A stretch of 32,683 nt of DNA from NCBI GenBank assembly GCA_022545705.1, contig JACZQN010000013.1, forward strand, positions 1-32,683. The letters run 5' to 3'. Below the pieces are notes generated by a model, which did not search any database, was not told the DNA's origin, and saw only the letters and a program-made list of their open reading frames with translations. This document shows positions 16,686-24,032 of the stretch, piece by piece. The first letter of the stretch is position 1. The number at the start of each line of letters is the position of its first letter. The position numbers and the translations under genes are program-made. Source of the DNA: Nitrospirota bacterium. GTDB taxonomy: Bacteria; Nitrospirota; Nitrospiria; Nitrospirales; Nitrospiraceae.

Positions 16686-16715
16686 TTGTCTTGAAGGTCG
16701 TCCGCGCATTATGCT
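16686..16715 (+). promoter_or_regulatory. Possible promoter of the 16740 hypothetical gene
   Basis: TTGTCT (16686-16691) and TATGCT (16710-16715) are 18 bases apart, about 24 bases before ATG 16740. The match is moderate. Confidence 0.4.
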
Positions 16716-16739
16716 GTCTACGCGTGAAGGTCAGGCAGC

Positions 16740-17096
16740 ATGCACGCCGACGAACAGAGCAGGACGACTAAAGCAGTGGACGCGACCCAGTTGCTCCGCG
16801 ACGATTTCAGACGTCGCTTGGAACTCTTCTACGCGCGTCTAAAGCTCGCGCCTCCGTACCACACGATCGAAAAAGCAATTGCCTCCCTGAGCACGGCGCT
16901 CAACGCGATGACACCAGAAGAACGGGAGCGCACTGCCGAGGATCCGGCTCGGCAATGGGCCCAGTACCGAGCGGCATTTATTCAATCGGGCCTGAGCATG
17001 AAGCACCGCGGAATTATTGCAGGGCTGGTCCGAGCGAGACGAACCGGCGACCTCCCCCCCGAGTTTCAGCCATTCTTGGATGCGTTCATCTCCTGA
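16740..17096 (+). CDS. Hypothetical protein, 118 residues
   Basis: No family was recognised. The protein is soluble, charged and predicted mostly helical (LLRDDFRRRLELFYARLKL, then IEKAIASLSTALNAMTPEERERTAEDP, then MKHRGIIAGLVRARRTGDLPPEFQPFLDAFIS). ATG 16740 has AAGG about 11 bases upstream and a plausible promoter close by. Its last 31 bases overlap the end of the convergent membrane-protein gene, so both 3' ends are read on both strands. Coding-like composition and a clean ending support a real gene. Confidence 0.55.
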   Translation: MHADEQSRTTKAVDATQLLRDDFRRRLELFYARLKLAPPYHTIEKAIASLSTALNAMTPEERERTAEDPARQWAQYRAAFIQSGLSMKHRGIIAGLVRARRTGDLPPEFQPFLDAFIS

Positions 17097-17752
17097 GTGC
17101 CGGCCCCGTCCTTTGTGGACCCGATCTCCTCCGGGACTAAGGCGGCGCGTAGTTCGTGATAGGCCTCGGCCAGGCGCTGATCCTCAAGCCGGTAGGCGAG
17201 CAAGACAGTGACCAGACCAAAGGCCAGCACCACAAGGCCCACTCCGGTAATGCCCAGCCCCATTAAGAGTCCGCGGAGTGAGCCCGCGCCTCCCTGAGCG
17301 ATAAACGCGATGACAAACCCCACCGTGCCCAGCGCCACGAGGGCGAACCACAGGAGCGTGATGAGCGCCGATGACCAGGGCACGCGCTTGGTGCACAGCA
17401 TCCGCGTTGTCCCGCCAACCTGTTGCAGGTCGATCGAGGCCTTCATGGGCCAAGCGGTCCGAATCCTCAATGAAAGCAACCGATACTGCGGGCGGAGGAG
17501 AATCCTCTGCTCTTCTGGGAAAAAGCGAGCGATTCCGTGGGGGAGCTGCAGCACGCCGTTGGCGTCGAACCGCTCGCTCACGGGCTGCAACGTGGCCAGT
17601 GGCACGTGATCCACGAGCCGTGCAATCCGGCAGCCGTAGCGGCTGGCTGGTGCCGTCAGGCTGGTGAAATACAGCCAGTCACCGAGCACAAGTGCGAGAA
17701 GCAGGAACAGCGCAAAGAAGCCAGCGAGCATCATGAGGTGGTACGATACCAT
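17066..17752 (-). CDS. Predicted integral membrane protein, unrecognised
   Basis: A protein of 228 residues from ATG 17752 (or 241 from GTG 17791). It has three hydrophobic segments: at the N-terminus (LMMLAGFFALFLLLALVLG), and two near residues 130-185 (LITLLWFALVALGTVGFVIA and MGLGITGVGLVVLAFGLVTV). Between the first two lies a ~90-residue extracytoplasmic or cytoplasmic domain (GVLQLPHGIARFFPEEQRIL, LSLRIRTAWPMKASIDL). The C-terminal tail is charged. No ribosome site is obvious at either start. No function is assigned. Its 3' end overlaps the convergent hypothetical gene by 31 bases. Confidence 0.6.
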   Translation of the reverse strand: MVSYHLMMLAGFFALFLLLALVLGDWLYFTSLTAPASRYGCRIARLVDHVPLATLQPVSERFDANGVLQLPHGIARFFPEEQRILLRPQYRLLSLRIRTAWPMKASIDLQQVGGTTRMLCTKRVPWSSALITLLWFALVALGTVGFVIAFIAQGGAGSLRGLLMGLGITGVGLVVLAFGLVTVLLAYRLEDQRLAEAYHELRAALVPEEIGSTKDGAGTQEMNASKNG

Positions 17753-17849
17753 GCCAGAAATCGAACGGAAAGCTTGAACCTGTGAGTCCACGCGTCGGTC
17801 AGCCGAAGGCTGCCGAGAGACCTCAGTGAAGCTCTTCAGGCCAAGAGTG

Positions 17850-17878
17850 TTGACTCCGTGGGCGGAGTTCGCTAGAGT
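17850..17878 (+). promoter_or_regulatory. Probable promoter of the PmtA-like methyltransferase gene
   Basis: TTGACT (17850-17855) and TAGAGT (17873-17878) are 17 bases apart. The leader to ATG 18027 would be about 142 bases, within which no riboswitch was recognised. Confidence 0.5.
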
Positions 17879-18026
17879 GAGCCCGCATTTTTCCCAGGTG
17901 GGCCTTCCCGACAGGCATCATCCGGGTCTCCCGCCTTGGTTGAGCCTCCCCTAACACAGTGTTTCTGCATACCTCGTTGCGAGAAGGGTTCTCAGCGAGG
18001 AGGTTGTGCGAGCCAACGGAGGGTGT

Positions 18027-18665
18027 ATGGATCCAAAGAAAGTTGAGCGGGCGTACTCAACCTATGCGGCCGTCTATGACCACATTTTCGGAAGGATTTT
18101 CCACGAGAGCCGAGAGGCAGCGGTCCGCAGGTTAAGAATCAACCGGGGAGAGCGGATTCTTGAAGTGGGGGTGGGAACGGGAATCTCGCTCCCCTTGTAT
18201 CCGTCAGATTGCCGGGTGGTTGCTATCGATCTCTCTGCCGGGATGCTGGAGAAAGCCCGAGGGCGCATGCTGAAGTATCAGTTGATGCACGTTGAACTGA
18301 TGCGCATGGATGCCAGCCAGATGGAATTTGAGGATGACAGCTTCGACACGGTGATGGCCGCCTATGTGGTGACGGCGGTGTCGGACTATCGCAAAGTGGT
18401 GACCGAGATGATACGGGTCTGCCGCCCGGGCGGACGGATCATTATGCTCAATCACTTCAGCAACGGAAACAAGTTCATCGCTGCCTGCGAGAAGGCGATC
18501 TCCCCCCTGTGCCAGCATCTGGGGTTTCGGACGGACCTTTCATTGAACCACGTGCTGGAAGGCACCTCGCTACTGGTCGCCAAGAGCGAAAAGGTCAACC
18601 CGATGCGCTTCTGGCACTTCGTCGAATGCGTGAACGGTAAGAATGGCGCTGCCCCGCCCTCTTAG
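18027..18665 (+). CDS. Class I SAM methyltransferase, phosphatidylethanolamine N-methyltransferase (PmtA)-like
   Basis: A 212-residue methyltransferase. The opening AYSTYAAVYDHIFGRIFHESREAAV is the pattern of bacterial PmtA-type enzymes, which methylate phosphatidylethanolamine towards phosphatidylcholine with S-adenosylmethionine. Motif I is ILEVGVGTGISLPLY (about 44-58), motif II VVAIDLSAGML, and the post-motif is FDTVMAAYVVTAVSDYRKVV, followed by RPGGRIIMLNHFS. ATG 18027 has GGAGGG 3-5 bases upstream; the in-frame GTG 18006 is less likely. Related ubiquinone or menaquinone methyltransferases share motif I, but the N-terminus favours the PmtA group. There is no lipid gene next to it. Confidence 0.8.
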   Translation: MDPKKVERAYSTYAAVYDHIFGRIFHESREAAVRRLRINRGERILEVGVGTGISLPLYPSDCRVVAIDLSAGMLEKARGRMLKYQLMHVELMRMDASQMEFEDDSFDTVMAAYVVTAVSDYRKVVTEMIRVCRPGGRIIMLNHFSNGNKFIAACEKAISPLCQHLGFRTDLSLNHVLEGTSLLVAKSEKVNPMRFWHFVECVNGKNGAAPPS

Positions 18666-18724
18666 TATTAGCGCACCTCTGCAGTCTTCCGCGAACACAG
18701 CTCTCCTCTGCTCCCGCAAGGAGC

Positions 18725-18792
18725 AAGTAAAAAGGCAAAAGGGAAAAGGCAAAAGTGTCCACCCATGTTTTTGCCTTTTACCTTTTTACTTT
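18725..18792. repeat. A-rich long hairpin between convergent genes (putative bidirectional terminator)
   Basis: The left arm reads AAGTAAAAAGG then AAAAGGCAAAA (within 18725-18754), and the right arm reads TTTTGCCTTTT then CCTTTTTACTT (to 18792). They pair almost perfectly apart from a few extra bases on the left, around a GC-richer loop of about 15 bases. It sits between the methyltransferase stop (18665) and the convergent gene's stop (18823), and it ends in A/T tracts on both strands, so it could terminate both transcripts. Confidence 0.65.
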
Positions 18793-18822
18793 GGCCTTTC
18801 GTTGGCGTGTAAGGGGGGGGGG

Positions 18823-19659
18823 CTACTCGTCCAGCTCGCTTACGCGGCCATAATCACGGAGCCATTCGTCGTGTTCCATGACCTGATTCCCAGCCAGGCA
18901 GGTGCCGGCAAAGCTCCGGGCGATAATATCAGCCAGCACCACCAGGAGCCGGCCGCCCCCGTCTTGCCGCGAATCGGTCGCCCGAAGCGTGATTCCAAAA
19001 TCGCAGCCATCCAGCGGACCGTACGCCTGCACGTGAACGCCGCTGGTCCGAGGAGCGCTGTCATCGGCGGAAGCTGGGATCAGATAACCTTCCCACCGAA
19101 GCGCCGGGTGGGAGGAGGAGCGCTTGAGCCTGCGCCACGCGCAGGGGAGCCCGGCTCGGTCGAGACGATCTAAAAACCAACTTACTGCCGGGAGCTCGCC
19201 CGCTGGCGCCTGGAAAGTCCATTCGGACATCCCGTTGCGAAGCGGGCGAGCCTCGCAGGGCCTGGAGACTTCCTCGATTTCGGCCTCGTCGCAGATGACG
19301 TACAGTTCGCCGTGCGGATCGAACCAGAATCGGAGCCGCTTGCCAGAGACTTCGGCGTGAATCACCCCGATCTCCGAGCAGTCCGCTCCCTCTTGCTCGA
19401 AAACGGAAAAATCGGTCACGCCCATCATGGTCAACTTCGCGACGCGCGTCACCGCGTAAAGCCCGTCGTACTCTCGCACGGGACGTTCGTACCGGATCAC
19501 GGCGGTCAGGGTGGTTCCGGCGACTATCTCGCGGCAGGAGGCTTCATCGAACAAGCGTTGCTTGTGGACGTGCAGGTCGGTCATCTGGCCGCCCTGGAAG
19601 GCGTGTGTATGGTCGAGCAGCCAAGCGAGATCTTGAGCGGTTCTAATTCGTCGGACCAT
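18823..19659 (-). CDS. Hypothetical protein, about 278 residues
   Basis: No family was recognised. The protein is soluble, with no signal peptide, and predicted alternating strands and helices. Visible blocks: RTAQDLAWLLDHTHAF at the start, GTTLTAVIRYERPVREYDG, KLTMMGVTDFSVFEQEGADCSEIGVIHAEV, RLRFWFDPHGELYVICDEAEIEEV, and CDFGITLRATDSRQDGGGRL. The many short strands suggest a beta-rich fold repeated twice. No ribosome site precedes ATG 19659 or ATG 19668; a TAAAAT hexamer lies 7 bases before ATG 19659 (19667-19672 on the other strand), so a leaderless start there is suggested. The upstream open frame to 19752 is probably non-coding. A run of ten C on its strand follows the stop. Confidence 0.6.
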   Translation of the reverse strand: MVRRIRTAQDLAWLLDHTHAFQGGQMTDLHVHKQRLFDEASCREIVAGTTLTAVIRYERPVREYDGLYAVTRVAKLTMMGVTDFSVFEQEGADCSEIGVIHAEVSGKRLRFWFDPHGELYVICDEAEIEEVSRPCEARPLRNGMSEWTFQAPAGELPAVSWFLDRLDRAGLPCAWRRLKRSSSHPALRWEGYLIPASADDSAPRTSGVHVQAYGPLDGCDFGITLRATDSRQDGGGRLLVVLADIIARSFAGTCLAGNQVMEHDEWLRDYGRVSELDE

Positions 19660-19760
19660 GGGTATCATTTTAGCGTATGAAGGCGTGGAAGAGCCAGTGA
19701 GAAGTTGAATTGACCCCGTGCACGTCCCTTCGTGAGAAGCCCCCTGGCCCATGCGTGTCG

Positions 19761-19790
19761 TTGATTGCGCCCCCCCCTGTACAGTAGGCT
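19761..19790 (+). promoter_or_regulatory. Possible dapL promoter with a C8 tract in the spacer
   Basis: TTGATT (19761-19766) and TAGGCT (19785-19790) are 18 bases apart. Eight consecutive C (19770-19777) lie in the spacer. The leader to ATG 19888 is about 90 bases. Confidence 0.4.
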
Positions 19791-19887
19791 ATGGGATTCT
19801 GCGGGTAGGAATCGGGGTGCAGCCTCGTGTGCATGGACGTTACAGCGACGAGCCTCCTTGATCTCCACGAGAAAGGAGCATGAGCAC

Positions 19888-21063
19888 ATGGCCGGATTTC
19901 CGATAGAGTACGCGAGCCGGATCAACGCCCTGCCACCCTATCTGTTTGCAACGATTGATGAAATGAAGCAGAGGGCGATTGCCCGCGGGGTGGATATCAT
20001 CAATTTGGGCGTCGGTGATCCGGACCTGCCGACACCGGCACCGATCATTGAGCGGTTGAAACTGGCCGCCGCCGAGCCGCGTCATCATCAGTACCCCTCA
20101 TACGATGGGCAGCTGTCCTTTCGGCAGGCCGTCGCGAACTGGTACAAGCGCCGATTCGGCGTTACATTGGACGCGGGCTCCCAGGTACTGACCCTCATTG
20201 GGTCGAAAGAAGGCATCGGTCACGTCCCGCTGGCGTTTGTGAATCCCGGCGATATCGTCCTGGTCCCGAGCCCCGGGTACCCCGTGTATCCGGTGGGCGC
20301 GAGCTTTGCAGGAGGGACCCCGCACGTCATGCCGCTGCTCAAAAAGAATGGCTTCCTGCCGGACCTCCAAGCGATCCCCAAGGATGTGGCCAAGCGCGCC
20401 AAGCTGATGTTCCTCAACTCTCCGAACAACCCGACCGCAGCGGTGGCGGGCAAGGACTTCTTCCAGCGCGTGGTCTCGTTTGCGTCTGAGCACCAGATCA
20501 TCGTGTGCCACGACGCCGCCTACTCCGAAATCTACTACGACGGTCGTCGCCCGCCGAGCTTCTTGGAAGTCGAGGGGGCCATGGATGTGGGCGTAGAGTT
20601 TCATTCCTTGTCGAAGACCTTCAACATGACCGGGTGGCGCATCGGGTTCGCGGTCGGGAACAAAGATGTCCTGGCTGGATTGGGGAAGGTCAAGAGCAAT
20701 CTGGATTCCGGTGTGTTCCAGGTCGTCCAGGAGGCAGGAATCTTGGCTCTCGAATCTGACGACCAACTCACAGACGCCATCCGTAAGGTGTACCAGGAGC
20801 GACGAGATTCGCTGGTCCCGGGACTCCAATCACTCGGCCTGGAGATGGAGATACCCACCGCGGCCTTTTACGTCTGGGTGGCTGTGCCGCGGGGGTACTC
20901 CTCTGCTTCGTTTACCGCCCACCTGTTGGAAGAGGCTGGTATTGTCACCACGCCTGGCAATGGCTTCGGCGAAGCAGGTGAAGGCTATATCCGCATGGCG
21001 TTAACGACTCCTGTAGAACGACTAGTGGAGGCGGTGGAACGCATCAAAAAGGCCGGGTTTTGA
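19888..21063 (+). CDS. dapL: LL-diaminopimelate aminotransferase
   Basis: A 391-residue PLP-dependent class I/II aminotransferase. It converts tetrahydrodipicolinate straight to LL-diaminopimelate with glutamate, the short route to lysine and peptidoglycan used by Nitrospirota. Motifs in order: IINLGVGDPDLPTP near the N-terminus, HQYPSYDGQLSFRQAVANWY, LIGSKEGIGHV, PSPGYPVYPVGASFAGG, FLNSPNNPTAAV (PLP site), CHDAAYSEIYYDG, and SLSKTFNMTGWRIGFAVGN with the PLP lysine at K243. Length and the SKTFNMTGWR wording match DapL better than aspartate aminotransferases. ATG 19888 has AGGAG 9 bases upstream; the open frame back to 19765 is leader. folK follows 31 bases after the stop. Confidence 0.88.
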   Translation: MAGFPIEYASRINALPPYLFATIDEMKQRAIARGVDIINLGVGDPDLPTPAPIIERLKLAAAEPRHHQYPSYDGQLSFRQAVANWYKRRFGVTLDAGSQVLTLIGSKEGIGHVPLAFVNPGDIVLVPSPGYPVYPVGASFAGGTPHVMPLLKKNGFLPDLQAIPKDVAKRAKLMFLNSPNNPTAAVAGKDFFQRVVSFASEHQIIVCHDAAYSEIYYDGRRPPSFLEVEGAMDVGVEFHSLSKTFNMTGWRIGFAVGNKDVLAGLGKVKSNLDSGVFQVVQEAGILALESDDQLTDAIRKVYQERRDSLVPGLQSLGLEMEIPTAAFYVWVAVPRGYSSASFTAHLLEEAGIVTTPGNGFGEAGEGYIRMALTTPVERLVEAVERIKKAGF

Positions 21064-21094
21064 GAGGGTACTTCGAGAGGGTAGAGGGTTTGCG

Positions 21095-21652
21095 ATGGCA
21101 CGAGAAACTGTCTTTGTCGGATTTGGGTCGAACCTGGGTGACCGGCTGGATTTTTGCGACCGCGCGGTCACGCTGCTGGGCCTGCTGCCGGCTACCCAAC
21201 TCACGGCGGTTTCATCGCTGTACGAGACGGAACCGGTGATCGATTCAGTTGATCCGGGTCGCGGCTGGTTTTTGAATGGCGTCGTGCGCCTTGACACTGA
21301 CCTGACTCCCCAGAGCCTTCTTGAAGTGTGCCGTGAGGTCGAGCAAGCCCTGGGCCGAGATCGTGACACGCGCGGCGGCCCCCGGACACTGGACCTCGAT
21401 CTCCTGTTTTACGGGACCCGAATTATCAATGACCTGGGTTTCGTGATTCCTCACCCGCGCCTGCACCTGAGGCGATTCGTCCTGGTCCCGATGGTCGAAC
21501 TTGATGCCGAGTGGCGGCATCCGGTCTTGAACCAGACAGTCAGGAGCTTGCTCGATCATGTAGCCGATCCTGCCCAGGTGCGTCGTCTCGATCCCGCTCC
21601 GAGCACTCGATATGGTTCCCGCCCAACGTGCGGCCCCCGAGCCTCCTCCTAG
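21095..21652 (+). CDS. folK: 2-amino-4-hydroxy-6-hydroxymethyldihydropteridine diphosphokinase
   Basis: A 185-residue HPPK, the folate-pathway enzyme that transfers pyrophosphate from ATP to hydroxymethyldihydropterin. FVGFGSNLGDRL opens the protein, SSLYETEPV and WFLNGVVRLDTDL follow, and the signature RDTRGGPRTLDLDLLFYG and IPHPRLHLRRFVLVPMVEL are intact. GAGGG sits 6 bases before ATG 21095. It is between dapL and panC on the same strand, probably in one transcript. The last ~25 residues are extra relative to typical HPPKs. Confidence 0.93.
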   Translation: MARETVFVGFGSNLGDRLDFCDRAVTLLGLLPATQLTAVSSLYETEPVIDSVDPGRGWFLNGVVRLDTDLTPQSLLEVCREVEQALGRDRDTRGGPRTLDLDLLFYGTRIINDLGFVIPHPRLHLRRFVLVPMVELDAEWRHPVLNQTVRSLLDHVADPAQVRRLDPAPSTRYGSRPTCGPRASS

Positions 21653-21689
21653 CTGGATGCTGAACAAGGCCCCCCACGTCGCCGTGGCG

Positions 21690-22535
21690 ATGCGAACCAT
21701 CCGAACGGTGCACGCAATCTCAACGTGGAGCCGTGCCCTCCATCGTCAGGGGGTGACGATCGGCATGGTGCCGACCATGGGGGCGCTCCACGCCGGTCAT
21801 CTGGCCCTCATCAGAGCCGCGCGGCGGTCGTGCGATGCGGTGGTGGTGAGCGTGTTCGTGAACCCGCGCCAGTTCGGGCGCGGTGAGGATGTGTCGAGGT
21901 ATCCCAGACGGCTCCGTTCTGACGCGGCGCTCTGTGCCCGAGAGGGCGTTGACGTGCTGTTCGCCCCAACCCAAGAAGGCATGTACCCGCCGGGGTTTGA
22001 GGCCTCGGTCTCGGTGCGGAGCCTGGCGCGCCGATGGGAGGGTGAGTGCCGACCTGGCCATTTCGAGGGCGTGGCGACCGTGGTGACGAAGTTGCTGAGC
22101 CTGGTCAGGCCAGAGATAGTCTATTTTGGCCAGAAAGACTTTCAACAAACGCTGGTCGTGAAACGGCTGGTCGAAGACCTGAATCTGGGCACTCGCATGG
22201 TAGTCCTGCCGACGGCGCGAGATCCGGACGGCCTCGCCCTCAGTTCGCGGAATCAACATCTCACGTCGGCCGAGCGCCGCGCCGCCCCGGTGCTGTATGC
22301 CGCTTTGCAGGCCGGACGGGAGGCGATACGGAGCGGGATTCGTTCCGGGAGCCGGATCCGGAAGATGATGCACCAGGTGGTGTCCGGGGAACGCTTGGCT
22401 CGGGTCGACTATCTCGTCGTCTGCGACCCCAGCACTCTCGAACCACGGCCCCGGCTCACCGGCACGGTGGTGCTACTCGGTGCGATTCGACTGGGCCGTA
22501 CGCGGCTGATTGATAATCTGCTGGTCAGAACCTGA
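21690..22535 (+). CDS. panC: Pantothenate synthetase (pantoate--beta-alanine ligase)
   Basis: A 281-residue enzyme that joins pantoate and beta-alanine with ATP to make pantothenate (vitamin B5, coenzyme A precursor). The family signatures are all present: MVPTMGALHAGHL (HIGH-type ATP site, about 26-38), VFVNPRQFGRGEDVSRYPR, RPGHFEGVATVVTKLL, YFGQKDFQQTLVVKRL, LPTARDPDGLALSSRNQHL. ATG 21690 (MRTIRTVHA) matches the usual N-terminus. The frame stays open upstream past ATG 21657 and ATG 21612, overlapping folK, but those residues look non-conserved. No ribosome site is visible, so translational coupling to folK is likely. panB and panD are not in the window. Confidence 0.92.
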   Translation: MRTIRTVHAISTWSRALHRQGVTIGMVPTMGALHAGHLALIRAARRSCDAVVVSVFVNPRQFGRGEDVSRYPRRLRSDAALCAREGVDVLFAPTQEGMYPPGFEASVSVRSLARRWEGECRPGHFEGVATVVTKLLSLVRPEIVYFGQKDFQQTLVVKRLVEDLNLGTRMVVLPTARDPDGLALSSRNQHLTSAERRAAPVLYAALQAGREAIRSGIRSGSRIRKMMHQVVSGERLARVDYLVVCDPSTLEPRPRLTGTVVLLGAIRLGRTRLIDNLLVRT

Positions 22536-22551
22536 CCAGGGGCAGGTTCTG
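22526..22551 (+). terminator. Hairpin at the panC stop codon
   Basis: CAGAACCTG (22526-22534) and CAGGTTCTG (22543-22551) form a perfect 9-bp stem with an 8-base loop that includes the panC stop. It lacks a T-tract, so intrinsic termination is only possible. Confidence 0.35.
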
Positions 22552-22582
22552 TTGTGGACGCTGAACCTGGGAAGGGGCGCTA

Positions 22583-22786
22583 GCAGGATGTTGAAAAAGG
22601 CCTCCAGCTACGTTCTCGCATCGCTCGAATCCTCAACGTACGGGAATAAGTACGCCTCGGGTTCTCGCTCGCTGCGGCCTTGCTGGAAGGCCTTTTTGAA
22701 CATCCTGCAAGCATTTTGTCGTGGTCACGGTTCTTGCTGTCCCTCGGCTTCCCCGGGTACAGAAAGGGTTTTTCAACACCCTGCTA
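22583..22786. repeat. Nitrospira-type inverted repeat with a third arm, at a convergent junction
   Basis: The left arm (22583-22608, GCAGGATGTTGAAAAAGGCC then TCCAGC) pairs with the right arm (22682-22708) at about 26 of 27 positions, enclosing an internal segment with its own small stem. A second right arm (about 22765-22786, GGGTTTTTCAACACCCTG) also pairs with the left arm. The element lies between panC and the convergent secreted-protein gene; the second arm contains that gene's TAG stop (22784-22786). I associate this arm sequence with dispersed repeats of Nitrospira genomes, from memory. Confidence 0.75.
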
Positions 22787-23935
22787 GGGCTCTACGACGA
22801 CATCGACGTATGCCGGCAGGCTGTCCGCGCCCCCCTTAACAAAACCCTCCCTTGCGTACCCCCCCTCCGTAACCCGCAGTTTGAAGCGGAACAGTCGCCT
22901 TTCAAAGACATCGGGAGCCAAGAACGAGGCCTTCGGCATGTTGACGTCTAGTAATGCCAACTTACTTCCCCGCACCTGACTCCAGGTGTAGAACAACGCT
23001 CCCCCTTCGGGATCTCGGCTGTTCAATCCATTGAGGACTACGCGTCTCCCGCCCCTCACGGTGTGATTCTTGCCCGCGTCTGCGATCGGCGGCAGGTTCG
23101 GGTCCTCCTGGAGTTCGACCTCCACGTCCAGCGAGGCCTGCTTCCCGCGGTTAGTCACTGTAATGCTGGCTCGACCGTTCCCGACCATTCGCAACATGCC
23201 GTCCGGGAGGACTTTCATGACCTTTTCGTCGGAGGACTGATACGTGCTCCCCGCCGACGATGGCCTGATGGATCTCACGACTCCGTCGGCAAACACGCCG
23301 ACTACCGGAAGCTCAATGATCTGCCCCAGAGCATTCACCTTGTCGTAAGCGGCGGTCTGTCCCCCTCGCCCCAGGTGTAGCGGCTTCTCTGTCTCGAACT
23401 CGATCGATATGAGCTCGGCCTCGGGTTCTACCCGCACCAGAATTTCATCGAACACGGCTAGTCCCTCCAGGCGTCCGCCCGGGTATTTCCCCACGGCGAG
23501 CAGTCTCATCGTGCCGATCGCCTCTTTCGGGACTGGGAGCTGCCCGCCGAACGGCGGGTGATCCTGCTCCGTGGAGACCAGGGCTGCGACCGCGACAATG
23601 GGGTGGCCTGTCCCCCACAGCGTACTCGCACTCCCTTTCTGAAAGTATTTCTCATCGGCGATCTTACTCCCGGGCGCGGTTCCTGTGGTCGCAGATTCTT
23701 CCTGTTCCACCAGAGTGTCACCGTGTTCGGTGTACCAGAAATAACGCACCTTCTCGAGGCCAGCGTGCAATCCAAGGTCCAACTTGACTGTGATGGTCTC
23801 GCCTGCCTTGAGAGTGCTGTTTTCCGCCGGGGCGATAATGTTAAGGGCCAGCGCCTGGTCGGCGGAACAGAAGATGATCATGCCCAGCGCCATGCGCAGG
23901 ATTCGTGGCATGGTTGTACTGTCTGCTAGCGCCAT
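22784..23935 (-). CDS. Secreted protein with bacterial Ig-like and PKD-type domains
   Basis: A 383-residue exported protein. A signal peptide (MPRILRMALGMIIFCSADQALA) is followed by a first beta domain with an early strand pattern (IIAPAENSTLKAGETITVKLDL). A middle segment ends in a Big-2/Ig-like pattern (YQSSDEKVMKVLPDGMLRMV, GNGRASITVTNRGKQ). A PKD/K319L-like domain follows (LPPIADAGKNHTVRGGRRVV, LNGLNSRDPEGGALFYTWSQ) at about 288-383. These are adhesive or scaffold domains; no enzyme motif is visible. GGAG lies 10 bases before ATG 23935. The stop codon is inside a repeat arm. It is 97 bases downstream of the KimA-like gene on the same strand, possibly co-transcribed. Confidence 0.8.
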   Translation of the reverse strand: MALADSTTMPRILRMALGMIIFCSADQALALNIIAPAENSTLKAGETITVKLDLGLHAGLEKVRYFWYTEHGDTLVEQEESATTGTAPGSKIADEKYFQKGSASTLWGTGHPIVAVAALVSTEQDHPPFGGQLPVPKEAIGTMRLLAVGKYPGGRLEGLAVFDEILVRVEPEAELISIEFETEKPLHLGRGGQTAAYDKVNALGQIIELPVVGVFADGVVRSIRPSSAGSTYQSSDEKVMKVLPDGMLRMVGNGRASITVTNRGKQASLDVEVELQEDPNLPPIADAGKNHTVRGGRRVVLNGLNSRDPEGGALFYTWSQVRGSKLALLDVNMPKASFLAPDVFERRLFRFKLRVTEGGYAREGFVKGGADSLPAYVDVVVEP

Positions 23936-24032
23936 ACTAGTGGATCTCCTTCACGACATGCTGTCCTTAGGTTCAAGCCTGTTTTCGCGTCATACGCCAA
24001 GTCCATGGCTACGGTCTTCACCATCTCCCAGG

